A stretch of DNA of 64,000 nt from positions 1-64,000 of the forward strand of contig NZ_AQXY01000023.1 in NCBI RefSeq assembly GCF_000376845.1, given 5' to 3'. This DNA is from Thioalkalivibrio sp. ALE14 (lineage in GTDB: Bacteria > Pseudomonadota > Gammaproteobacteria > Ectothiorhodospirales > Ectothiorhodospiraceae). Under the pieces are notes generated by a model, which did not search any database, had not been told where the DNA came from, and saw only the letters and a program-made list of their open reading frames with translations. Within the stretch, counting starts at the first letter, position 1. Each line of letters opens with the position of its first letter. This document shows positions 43,758 to 51,626 of the stretch, piece by piece. The translations under genes and the position numbers were made by a program.

Positions 43758-44835
43758 TCCCCGATCCGCGGGTACTGCCCGCGACCAGGTCGTCCAGCGC
43801 CTGGCGCCAGCGCGGCTCCAGCTGTTCCGGCATCCAGGCACTCACGTCGGGCGCTGCCGGCGCGCCTTGCTGCAGCCACGTGTACAGGCGTTGGGTCAGG
43901 GCCGCGACATCGCCGGCCGGATGGCGGCAGGTGTCCGGATACTGCTCGCGGTAGGCCAGGGCGTCCGGGACCAGCGGTGTGGCGCCGGCCGCCGTGGCCT
44001 CCAGTACCGCGAGTCCCTGGAATTCATGCAGGGCGGTGCTGACGACGATCGCCGCGCGTCCCAGCAGGTCTTCGTATTCCCCGCGCGGCAGCTTGCCATC
44101 CGCCACGATGCGTTCGGCGAATGCATCGCGCAGGCGTTGCAGGGCCTCGGGCGTTTGGGCGGGGCGCGCGCCCAGCAGGGCCAGGCGGAAGTCCAGGCCG
44201 GTCTCGAGCAGCCGCAGAAGTGCTTCGGTGAACACCTCCGGCGCCTTGTCGTACTCCCAGCGGTGATTCCAGAGGATCAGTCCCGGGTCGCGTTCCCGGT
44301 GCGAGGCCGCGTGCGGCGTCACGGGGACCGGCAGGATCTCGCTGCGCGCGCGCACGCGGGTGCTCAGCCCGTTCGGGGCATGGTCGGGCATGCGGCCGAT
44401 CAGGGCCTCCATGCCGTCCAGGAACGAGTCGCGGTTGAAGGCCGAGTTGAAGGCTACGCGGTCCGCGGCGAGTGCCGCGTAGATCTGCACCATCTGGGGT
44501 TCCACCGAGCGAAACTGATCGGGCCCCACGGGGTAGACGAACTGGTTCTCGTGCACGTAGTACAGCGTGGGCAGTGCGGCCAGGCGCGGATGCAGGCCGC
44601 GCAGGGTAGCCAGGTCCACCATCGAGGTGGCGATGACCGCGTCGGCCTCCACATCCTCCAGTCGCTCCAGCCAGGAGAGCGGGTTGCCGCGGATACGCCA
44701 GCGGAAATGCCGCCCCGGCAGCTCCAGGAGCTGCCAGTCGAACGCGTCGAACGTGGTGGTCAGCCAGTCCGCCCACGCCGCGTGGCTGTCGGCGCGGTAG
44801 GCGGAGAGCAGCAGGATGCGCGGGCGTGGCGGCAT
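43744..44835 (-). CDS. GT-B glycosyltransferase, tRNA-queuosine mannosyltransferase-like (DUF3524)
   Basis: 363 residues from MPPRPRILLLSAYRADSH. The first half resembles DUF3524/QTMAN (ILLLSAYRADSHAAWADWL, WRIRGNPLSW, YYVHENQFVYPV); the C-terminal GT4 donor site reads ALHEFQGLAVLEATAAGATPLVPDALAYRE. Eukaryotic and bacterial QTMAN enzymes add mannose to queuosine in tRNA-Asp. The short loop between domains contains LILWNHRWEYDKAPE, which I also link to this group. The 3' end overlaps mltF by 14 bases (convergent). Confidence is good for the fold, moderate for the tRNA role. Confidence 0.78.
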   Translation of the reverse strand: MPPRPRILLLSAYRADSHAAWADWLTTTFDAFDWQLLELPGRHFRWRIRGNPLSWLERLEDVEADAVIATSMVDLATLRGLHPRLAALPTLYYVHENQFVYPVGPDQFRSVEPQMVQIYAALAADRVAFNSAFNRDSFLDGMEALIGRMPDHAPNGLSTRVRARSEILPVPVTPHAASHRERDPGLILWNHRWEYDKAPEVFTEALLRLLETGLDFRLALLGARPAQTPEALQRLRDAFAERIVADGKLPRGEYEDLLGRAAIVVSTALHEFQGLAVLEATAAGATPLVPDALAYREQYPDTCRHPAGDVAALTQRLYTWLQQGAPAAPDVSAWMPEQLEPRWRQALDDLVAGSTRGSGISRA

Positions 44836-44905
44836 GGCGAGGGGTGTAGAGCCAAACGGAGCGCCTACCTTGCCGTGCCCCGCGCCTTCCCGCAAACGAC
44901 GGGGC

Positions 44906-45466
44906 TCAGGGCCCGGGTGCAGTCCAGCGTTCGCCGGCCATGGGCTCGTCGACCGGGGTGCCGGCGATGTGGTTGGTGTAGTTGGACAGGGTCTTCAGGC
45001 CGATCGCCAGGATCACCTCCAGCATCTGCGCGGGGGTGTGGCCGGTGTTCAGGAAGGTCTGCTGGGTGGGCTCGTCAACCCAGCCGCGCTGTTCGATCAT
45101 CGCGCGGGTGAACTGGCGCAGGGCCTCCAGCTTCGGATCCTCGATCGGCCGGTCCTCGCGCAGCGCGGCTATCACGTCGTCGGGCACCCCGGTCATGCGG
45201 CCGGTCATGCTGTGCGCGGCCATGCAGTAGTCGCACTCGTGATAGCGGCTGACGGTCAGCAGCAGGACCCCCTGCTCGGTCGGGCTCAGCGACGTCTTCT
45301 GCAACAGGTCGTTGAGTGCAAGGTAGGCCTCGGCCAGAGCGGGGGCGCTGGCCATCTTGCGGATCAGGTTGGGAACCATGCCGAAGATCTGTTGGGCCTG
45401 GTCGAAGGCTCTTTGCGCCTCGGGGGCGCTGGCGGCGTCGTGCAGCGGGAAATCTTCATGACTCAT
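44906..45466 (-). CDS. AhpD-like / carboxymuconolactone decarboxylase-family protein
   Basis: 186 residues with a GGAGG site before ATG at 45466. The AhpD/CMD core includes YHECDYCMAAHSMTG, where the C-x2-C pair and the nearby His form the redox site of alkylhydroperoxidase-like members, so peroxide or thiol redox chemistry is plausible. No signal peptide. It overlaps the 3' end of the upstream tetR gene by 11 bp, so it is co-transcribed with and probably controlled by that regulator. Confidence 0.88.
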   Translation of the reverse strand: MSHEDFPLHDAASAPEAQRAFDQAQQIFGMVPNLIRKMASAPALAEAYLALNDLLQKTSLSPTEQGVLLLTVSRYHECDYCMAAHSMTGRMTGVPDDVIAALREDRPIEDPKLEALRQFTRAMIEQRGWVDEPTQQTFLNTGHTPAQMLEVILAIGLKTLSNYTNHIAGTPVDEPMAGERWTAPGP

Positions 45467-46094
45467 GGCGGGCCTCCGGGCTGGGATTAAGGACTGCGCC
45501 GAGCGCGGGGCCCAGGCGCAGGATGGTCGCCGGGTCCTGGTCGGCCTTGGCCATCACCAGAATCCCTTCCATTAGCGCCAGCCACTGTTCGGCCAGCGCA
45601 TCGGTATCGGTATGCGGCGGGAGCTCGCCGTCCTGAACGGCCTCGTCCAGCACGGAGCGGAAATGGGCGGTGACGGCGTCGAGATGGCCCCGGATCGCCT
45701 GGCGCAGGGTCGGATGGTGGGTCCCCATCTCCACCGCCAGGTTGCCGAAGGGGCAGCCGGGCAGCTGTCCGGACTCCGCCTGTATGCGCGCCTCGAAGGC
45801 GTGGATGGCCCGGACGAAGGCCTCGATCCGGGCGTGGAGCCCGTCGGCGCCCGCCAGCCCCGGGATCAGGACCTCGCGTTCGAAGTCGGCGTACAGCGCG
45901 TCCAGCATGGCCAGGGTGAGCGCCTCCTTGCCGGGGAAGAAGTGGTACAGGCTGCCCTTGCGTACACCGGCGCGGGCGCAGATCTCGGCGATGCCGACGG
46001 CCCCGTAGCTGCGTCCGACGATCAGTTCGCGGGCGGCCTTGAGCAGGTCTTCGCGGCTGTCGTGTCGGGTGTGATGGGGGGTGGTTGTCTCCAT
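45456..46094 (-). CDS. TetR-family transcriptional regulator
   Basis: 212 residues. The N-terminal helix-turn-helix (about 12-58) reads REDLLKAARELIVGRSYGAVGIAEICARAGVRKGSLYHFFPGKEAL, standard for TetR. The ligand domain contains GCPFGNLAVEMGTHHP, typical of the YxaF/LmrA-like TetR_C subgroup. Its overlap with the AhpD-like gene and a palindromic operator between it and the divergent gene at 46161 suggest that it represses both units. Inducer unknown. Confidence 0.92.
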   Translation of the reverse strand: METTTPHHTRHDSREDLLKAARELIVGRSYGAVGIAEICARAGVRKGSLYHFFPGKEALTLAMLDALYADFEREVLIPGLAGADGLHARIEAFVRAIHAFEARIQAESGQLPGCPFGNLAVEMGTHHPTLRQAIRGHLDAVTAHFRSVLDEAVQDGELPPHTDTDALAEQWLALMEGILVMAKADQDPATILRLGPALGAVLNPSPEARHES

Positions 46095-46106
46095 GTCTTT
46101 GCATAC

Positions 46107-46126
46107 TAGTTGACCGGTCGGTAAAG
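46107..46126. promoter_or_regulatory. Putative TetR operator
   Basis: TAGTTGACCGGTCGGTAAAG contains the dyad ACCGGTCGGT / GACCGGTC at the tetR upstream edge. TetR-family regulators commonly bind such ACCG-rich palindromes in their divergent promoter. Assignment by position only. Confidence 0.5.
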
Positions 46127-46160
46127 TGCAAGGCAAGGCCGTTACAGAAGGTGTGAGCCC

Positions 46161-46892
46161 ATGTCTCGAATCCCCGAAGCGTATGAAGTGAGCGATGGGG
46201 CCGGTGTCACTATCCCGGCGCAATATGCCGAATCCTGGGAGGACGGTTTTGGCGTTCGCGGCTGGAAGCTGGACCTGCCGGGGCGTGGCGCCGATGTGAT
46301 TGCGGCTACGCCGTATACCGGCGAGCGCATTCCGACCTCGGTGTTCGTGCACGACATCGTGGATCACCACCTGTGCGGCTTCGCGCTGTCCGGCTATGTC
46401 GACGAGGCGGGAGCCCTGATCCAGCTGGCGGAACGCACCGGGTCCGATCCGGTGGCGGATTTCGTGCAGATCATCGACGAGGACCTGTTGCCCGGGCTGT
46501 TCGAGAGTGACGACTGGCGCGAGTTGTTGCCCGATTCGCTGGTTGCGGAGGTGGAGGCGGCCCCGGACGCGCGTTCGGGCATGGCGCGGCTGCGCGAGCT
46601 ATGGGGCGACGGGGTGCTGCGGGCACTATGGATTGCCGGGTTCGTGGAGACGGGCTGGGGGCTCGCGGCGAGAGCGCGCGAGGCCTGGGAACGCCACGGG
46701 CTGGACTACGCCCGCCGCGCCGCGACCGCGCGGGCATTGCAGCGGCTGTTCGAACGGGTGGATGCCACGGTGCTGGATCAGGGCTGGAGCCGCGCGCGGG
46801 GCGTGTTCCGGGTCGCCCCTGCGGGGGTGGGTTTTCGCTTCGAGGAGCCTGCGGAGGGCCGCGGCGAGTATCTTCCCGTCACGGATGACTGA
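46161..46892 (+). CDS. Unknown protein divergent from tetR
   Basis: 243 residues, ATG at 46161. No signal peptide or membrane helix. Notable segments are RIPTSVFVHDIVDHHLCGFALSGYVDEAGAL (two His near the middle), DFVQIIDEDLLPGL, and a helical, Arg/Ala-rich second half. The HDIVDHHLCG segment could be a metal-binding or enzymatic site, but I do not recognise a family. It shares a 66-bp promoter region with tetR and is probably one of its targets. Confidence 0.75.
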   Translation: MSRIPEAYEVSDGAGVTIPAQYAESWEDGFGVRGWKLDLPGRGADVIAATPYTGERIPTSVFVHDIVDHHLCGFALSGYVDEAGALIQLAERTGSDPVADFVQIIDEDLLPGLFESDDWRELLPDSLVAEVEAAPDARSGMARLRELWGDGVLRALWIAGFVETGWGLAARAREAWERHGLDYARRAATARALQRLFERVDATVLDQGWSRARGVFRVAPAGVGFRFEEPAEGRGEYLPVTDD

Positions 46893-46921
46893 GGGGTTGT
46901 GCGCACCCCTTCGGGGCGCGT

Positions 46922-49900
46922 TCATCTATCGGCGGCGGGGAGCTCCAGTGACGGGCGGTGCAGGTGGTAGCCCTGGGCCATGTCCACGCCCAGTTCGGCC
47001 AGCATCTCGAGGGTGGCTCCGTCTTCCACACACTCGGCGACGGTTTGTTTTTCCAGGCCCCGGGCGACATCGACCATCGCGCGGATGAAGGCCTGGTTGT
47101 CGCGGTTGTTCGGCAGGTCGCGCACGAACATGCCGTCGATCTTGAGGATCTGCACGCCGAGGTATTTCAGGTAGGCGAAGGTGGAGAAGCCGGAGCCGAA
47201 GTCGTCCAGGCAGACCGTGCAGCCCGTGTGCTGCAGCGCCTCGATGAAGCGCTGGGCATCCTGCATCTCGGAGACCGCCGCGGTCTCGGTCAGCTCGATG
47301 ATCAGGCGGCGCGGCTCGACGGCCTGCTGTTCCAGTTGCTGGGCGATGTAGTGCGGCAGCCCGGGTTCGTCGAAGCTGCGCCCGGAGATGTTGATGGCGA
47401 TGCCGGGGATGGCCGGGTCGGCGGCCAGGCGGGCGATGCTTTCGCGGATGACCCAACGGTCGATATCGAGGATCTGGCCGGTCTTCTCCGCGATGGGGAT
47501 GAACTGTCCAGGCATGGTGATCTCCTCCGGGCTGGCCGGATCGCGCATGCGCACCAGGGCCTCCATGTGGTGCAGGTGACCCCCGCCGATGGTGTAGATG
47601 CCCTGGTAGTGCAGCTCGAGATGGCCCTGTTCCAGTGCGGTGCCGATGCGCTGGCTCCAGGACATTCGCTCGAGCATGTGCTCGGCGGTGTTGCGGCTGC
47701 GGTCGAATACCGCCCAGGTGTTCTTGCCCAGATCCTTGGCCTGGTACATCGCGGTGTCGGCGTGGGCCACCAGGTCCTCGACGTTATCGCCATGTTCCGG
47801 AAAGTGAGCGATGCCGATGCTGGCGGTGAGTCGGTAGTTTTGGCCGCGGAAGCGGAACGGGATCGCCGAGATGGCGCGGCCCACGCGCTCGGCCAGCTCG
47901 ACCGGTTCGTGCCCCGATTCGCGGTCGACCAGGATGGCGAACTCGTCGCCGCCCAGTCGGGCGAAGATGTCCTCGCTGCGTACCAGCGCGGCGATCTCGC
48001 CGGCGGCGCGCACCAGCACGGTATCCCCGGCCCGGTGGCCGAAGGTGTCGTTGATGGTCTTGAATTCGTCCAGATCGAAGTACAACAGGGCGAAGCGCCC
48101 GTTGCGACGGCGCTCGCTGTGGATCACGTGTTCCAGGCGCTTCTGGAAGTGGTGGCGGTTGTACAGACCGGTGAGCGCGTCGTGCTCGGCGAGGTAGACC
48201 AGCTGCTGGGCGGTCTGGCGCTCGTGGGTCACGTCCTCGTACAGCCACAGGCGTCCGATGGAACGCTCGTCGGTGTCGTGGACGGGGTAGGAGACCTGGG
48301 TGAGGATGCGCCCGTCGTACAGGTCGACCTCGAAGCGTTCGCTGATCTCGTGGGTGTCCAGCACGTGCAGGACGTGACGCGAGGCGTGGTCCGGCCGCGC
48401 GAAGCGGTGGGTGGAGTGCTCGAGCACCTCGCGCGAGGCCCGGCCGACCAGTTCCACCTCGCTGCTGATCGCCCACATCCGGCGGAAGGCCGGGTTCACG
48501 TACTCGACCCGGCCGTCGCGGTCTTCGAACAGGATGCCGATGCTCATGGCCGAGAGCAGCGCCGCCATGCGCCCCTGCTCGCGCCGAGTCAGTTCCAGCA
48601 GGCGTGACTGTTCGTCGCGCGAGGCCTCCAGTTCCGACAGAGCCTGGAACAGGGCCTCCTCGTTGCGCTTGCGCTGGGTGATGTCGTGCGAGATCGCCAC
48701 GTAGCGTGCGGTCTCGCCGCGGGGTGCGACCAGCTGCAGGGAGATCTCGACCGGCACCTCGAAGCCGTCACGGTGGCGATGGCTGGTCTCGAAGCGGTAC
48801 TGGTCGCGTTCGCCCCGGCGCAGGGGCTCGATCAGCTGGCGAAAACGCGGCTCGGGGTAGTCCGGTTTGATGTCATAGGGGTGGAGCTGCAGCAGCTCCT
48901 CGCGCGGGATGCCGGTCTGGTCCACCGCGCCCTGGTTGACGTAGATAAAGCGCAGGGTCTCGACGTCAAACAGGAAGACCGCATCCAGGGTCAGGTCCAG
49001 GGTCGAGCGAAAGGATTCCAGCTCGTCGGTCTTGGCTCGCAGGCGTTCGCTGGTCGTTACCAGCTCGTCGGCATCCACCACGTGGCCCTGCAGGTACTGC
49101 AGGCGTCCGCGGTCATCGTATATCGCGGCACCGCGCTCGAAGACCCAGCGTGGTGGCCCATTGCGTGGTAGCAGGCGCCACTGGATCTGGTACTGCCCGC
49201 CACGTTGCAGGCCTTCGGACACTTCGCGCCAGACCCGGTCGCGATCGTCTGGGTGGATCAAGTCGTTGAGGGTACGCCGTTCCGCGAAGAACGCCGCGCG
49301 CGTGATGCCGGCCAGTTCTTCCAGTGACCCCTCAAGGTTGATCACGTCCCAGTCTGGATTGTTGTGACAGCGATAGACGAAGCCGTCGAGGGTGTCGAGC
49401 ACCCGCAGCAGGTCATCGCCCTGCTGGGTGCCCAGCGAGCGGGTCAGGGCCATCAGTCCGATGACGGCGAGGATCGCGGTGAACGTGCGCAGCAGCTGCA
49501 CGGGTAGGCCGCTCGCCTCGAGGAAGTCGCCCGCGGTTGGCAGCCACTCGGGGAACGCCGCGTCAATGGTTCCTGGAAACGGCGTGAGCAGGGCGTAACC
49601 CAGAAAGGCGAGGGCCAGGACGGTCAGCGCCGGGTATTGGCCGCCGTGGTCGCCGGGCTCCGAGGTCCGCAGGCTGGGCTTCTGCAGGAGGAGCCAGAAG
49701 GCGAGGCCGGTCATCAGAGCGCCCGGAAAACCGAGCAGATAGCGAGCGCCGTTGGTCAGACCGCGTCCCGGATCCTCGGCGATGCCGATGACCAGCAGCA
49801 GCCCGAAGGCGATGGCCGGGTACAGCCACAGGGCGTCGAGGCGTACGCGCGGGTGACTCGCCAACACGGCGCGTCGTCCGAACTCCAGTAGCGGCAGGTA

Positions 49901-50143
49901 GGACAACAGCTGCCAGCTGGCGTTGAGCCACACATCGCGCGCGGGTGGATAGTGAAAGCCGGCGGCCTGCAGGAACTCGTAGGCGCCATGGATCAGACCA
50001 AACAGGGCCAGGAGCCAGAAGTGCCGGGCAAATGGCAGTGTCCCGTCGCCACGAGGCAGGACCAGGGCGACCGCGCCCAGCGAGAAAAAGGCCAGACCGT
50101 AGACCAGATAGAGGAGCGTGAAGCCGGCGGTCGAGAGCTCCAT
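46922..50143 (-). CDS. Membrane PAS-GGDEF-EAL cyclic-di-GMP signalling protein
   Basis: 1073 residues. Seven or eight membrane helices (1-245) form a sensory module. PAS-type domains follow at about 255-375, 385-500 and 525-645, then GGDEF (about 650-815) with RLGGDEFAIL and EAL (about 825-1070) with HHMEALVRMRDP and the downstream DDFGSGFSTFAYLKYL loop. Both catalytic signatures are intact, so it may make and degrade c-di-GMP, or one domain may regulate the other. The start is ATG at 50143. The signal sensed is unknown; the HiPIP gene upstream is on the same strand but probably separate. Confidence 0.93.
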   Translation of the reverse strand: MELSTAGFTLLYLVYGLAFFSLGAVALVLPRGDGTLPFARHFWLLALFGLIHGAYEFLQAAGFHYPPARDVWLNASWQLLSYLPLLEFGRRAVLASHPRVRLDALWLYPAIAFGLLLVIGIAEDPGRGLTNGARYLLGFPGALMTGLAFWLLLQKPSLRTSEPGDHGGQYPALTVLALAFLGYALLTPFPGTIDAAFPEWLPTAGDFLEASGLPVQLLRTFTAILAVIGLMALTRSLGTQQGDDLLRVLDTLDGFVYRCHNNPDWDVINLEGSLEELAGITRAAFFAERRTLNDLIHPDDRDRVWREVSEGLQRGGQYQIQWRLLPRNGPPRWVFERGAAIYDDRGRLQYLQGHVVDADELVTTSERLRAKTDELESFRSTLDLTLDAVFLFDVETLRFIYVNQGAVDQTGIPREELLQLHPYDIKPDYPEPRFRQLIEPLRRGERDQYRFETSHRHRDGFEVPVEISLQLVAPRGETARYVAISHDITQRKRNEEALFQALSELEASRDEQSRLLELTRREQGRMAALLSAMSIGILFEDRDGRVEYVNPAFRRMWAISSEVELVGRASREVLEHSTHRFARPDHASRHVLHVLDTHEISERFEVDLYDGRILTQVSYPVHDTDERSIGRLWLYEDVTHERQTAQQLVYLAEHDALTGLYNRHHFQKRLEHVIHSERRRNGRFALLYFDLDEFKTINDTFGHRAGDTVLVRAAGEIAALVRSEDIFARLGGDEFAILVDRESGHEPVELAERVGRAISAIPFRFRGQNYRLTASIGIAHFPEHGDNVEDLVAHADTAMYQAKDLGKNTWAVFDRSRNTAEHMLERMSWSQRIGTALEQGHLELHYQGIYTIGGGHLHHMEALVRMRDPASPEEITMPGQFIPIAEKTGQILDIDRWVIRESIARLAADPAIPGIAINISGRSFDEPGLPHYIAQQLEQQAVEPRRLIIELTETAAVSEMQDAQRFIEALQHTGCTVCLDDFGSGFSTFAYLKYLGVQILKIDGMFVRDLPNNRDNQAFIRAMVDVARGLEKQTVAECVEDGATLEMLAELGVDMAQGYHLHRPSLELPAADR

Positions 50144-50378
50144 TAGCGGACACGCCGTAGGCCGGAGTGCGGGTTACCGGCGATGATGGCGACAAGCCGG
50201 GGCAACGGGTCGGACACGCAGCTTCCTTTCGGCCGCACTGGACTTATGCCGGGACCGGTCTACGAAATCAGGGTTCTAGCTTGCGGCGTTGTGCGGCGGG
50301 GATGCAAGCAGTGGCCGGGGCGACGGCCAGCGAAGGGGAGGGCCGGCCCGGAGGCCCGGGCCGGCTGGGTTATCGGGA
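50144..50378. terminator. Gene gap with a strong GC hairpin after the HiPIP gene
   Basis: A GC-rich hairpin (GGCCGGCCCGG-agg-CCCGGGCCGGC, about 50341-50366) follows the HiPIP stop codon on the minus strand; no T-run, so it is at best a weak or protein-dependent terminator. Otherwise nothing is seen. Confidence 0.45.
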
Positions 50379-50699
50379 TCAGGCCCCGACGTATTCGTCA
50401 CACCAGCCGTTGGCGTTCACCTGAACACCCTGGAAGTCGGCGTGGAAGCACTGGCCCCACTCGGCGTCGCCGCCGCCCCAGAAGGCACAGGTCTTGCACT
50501 TCTCGCCTTCCGCGTAGTCTTCATGGCCGGCGGCATCCGCCGCATCGTTCACATAATCGTGGCGATGGCCATCCTCAGCCTTGGGGACATCGGCCTTGGC
50601 CGTGGACAGCCCGGCCAGGCTGACCACCGGGATGGCCGCCATGGCCGCAGAGGCCTGGCGCAGGAAATTTCGACGCTTCTCATTCGGTTGGTCGGACAT
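50379..50699 (-). CDS. hip: High-potential iron-sulfur protein (HiPIP), Tat-exported
   Basis: 106 residues. The precursor has a Tat signal (RRNFLRQASAAM, then a hydrophobic stretch ending AKA). The mature protein has exactly four cysteines, Cys68, Cys71, Cys84 and Cys100 (CKTCAFW, GQCFHADF, GWCDEY), the spacing of HiPIP 4Fe-4S ligands. HiPIPs carry electrons in the periplasm, for example to photosynthetic reaction centres or terminal oxidases in Chromatiales and relatives. GGAGGACG precedes the ATG. This gene is the best lineage marker in the window. A perfect 12-bp inverted repeat lies 55 bp upstream. Confidence 0.96.
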   Translation of the reverse strand: MSDQPNEKRRNFLRQASAAMAAIPVVSLAGLSTAKADVPKAEDGHRHDYVNDAADAAGHEDYAEGEKCKTCAFWGGGDAEWGQCFHADFQGVQVNANGWCDEYVGA

Positions 50700-50753
50700 G
50701 ACGTCCTCCGTTTGCTTTTGGATGGAACGGTTTTTCTTGTCGCTGCTTCAGGG

Positions 50754-50784
50754 CGAATGCGCACGCACGGGCCGTGCGCATTCG
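50754..50784. promoter_or_regulatory. Perfect 12-bp inverted repeat upstream of the HiPIP gene
   Basis: CGAATGCGCACG-cacgggc-CGTGCGCATTCG, arms perfect, 55 bases upstream of the HiPIP start. It could be an operator or a leader-RNA hairpin; no T-run follows on either strand. Confidence 0.55.
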
Positions 50785-50994
50785 TTACTTTCGAGCGCGG
50801 CGACCGCCGAGGGTTCCCTCGATTTCTGCGGGTATCCGCGCAAGATGCGCCGCGGTCGTGCTTCGGCCGGGGGATGCAGTGACCCCGGGAAAAATTCCAT
50901 GTCGGGTACGGGGTCCCATGCGATCGTGATGAAGATCGCGGTAGCGTGGTCTATCATTAGGGTTTGCTTATTCATGCTGATCAGGAGGTGCCCG

Positions 50995-51537
50995 ATGCAG
51001 TGCCGCAAGTCGATGGTGATGTTTGCCCTGGGGGCGCTGGCGGCCATGCCGCTGGCTCAGGCCAGCGCGGTGGAGCGCGGCATGGAGCCCAGCGTGGCGC
51101 TGATGGGCGGGGTGGTCTCGCCGGATCTGTCGGATGCCAGCAGCGATGGCGCCTACGGCGTCGAGATCGGCGCCAACTGCCAGCTGTTCCAGCCCGCCAC
51201 CGGGGTGCTGCGCCACCATCTGAGCGTGAGCCGTTACAGCGACGACCCGCTGAAGATGACCAGCGCCGAGGTGAACAGCCACTGGATGTTCGAGCCGAAC
51301 GAACGGCTGTCGTTGGGTTTTGGCCCGGGTATCGGCTACGTGCGGGCCAAGCTGGATGACGACAGCAATGGCCTGTGGGCCGCCCAGCTGGGCGGTAGCC
51401 TGAAGTACCAGCTGGACCGGCAGTGGTTCCTGGGCCTGGAGGCGCGTTACCAGTTCACCGAGAGCGACCGCTTCGACGGGCGCCGGGCCGATGCCGACAA
51501 CATGCGCGTGATGGGCAAGGTGGGTATGCAGTTCTGA
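50995..51537 (+). CDS. Outer-membrane beta-barrel protein
   Basis: 180 residues, AGGAGGTG site 5 to 6 bases before ATG. A signal peptide (about 1-24, ending AQASA) precedes a small barrel of about eight strands: PSVALMGGVVSPDLSD, LRHHLSVSRYSD, RLSLGFGPGIGYVRAKLDDD, QWFLGLEARYQFTES, and the C-terminal RVMGKVGMQF ending in Phe. The layout resembles the OmpW/OmpA-like or acyloxyacyl-hydrolase-like eight-stranded barrels; no lipase triad could be confirmed. A possible partner is the ATPase gene downstream, but the spacing (89 bp) gives no proof. Confidence 0.8.
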   Translation: MQCRKSMVMFALGALAAMPLAQASAVERGMEPSVALMGGVVSPDLSDASSDGAYGVEIGANCQLFQPATGVLRHHLSVSRYSDDPLKMTSAEVNSHWMFEPNERLSLGFGPGIGYVRAKLDDDSNGLWAAQLGGSLKYQLDRQWFLGLEARYQFTESDRFDGRRADADNMRVMGKVGMQF

Positions 51538-51626
51538 TCCTTCGGCTCGTCCGGTATCCGGGGGACTTGCCGCCCCTCGGGTACCGGGTGACGATAAGGC
51601 GACGTTGACACAGCAGGGCGTTGCCC

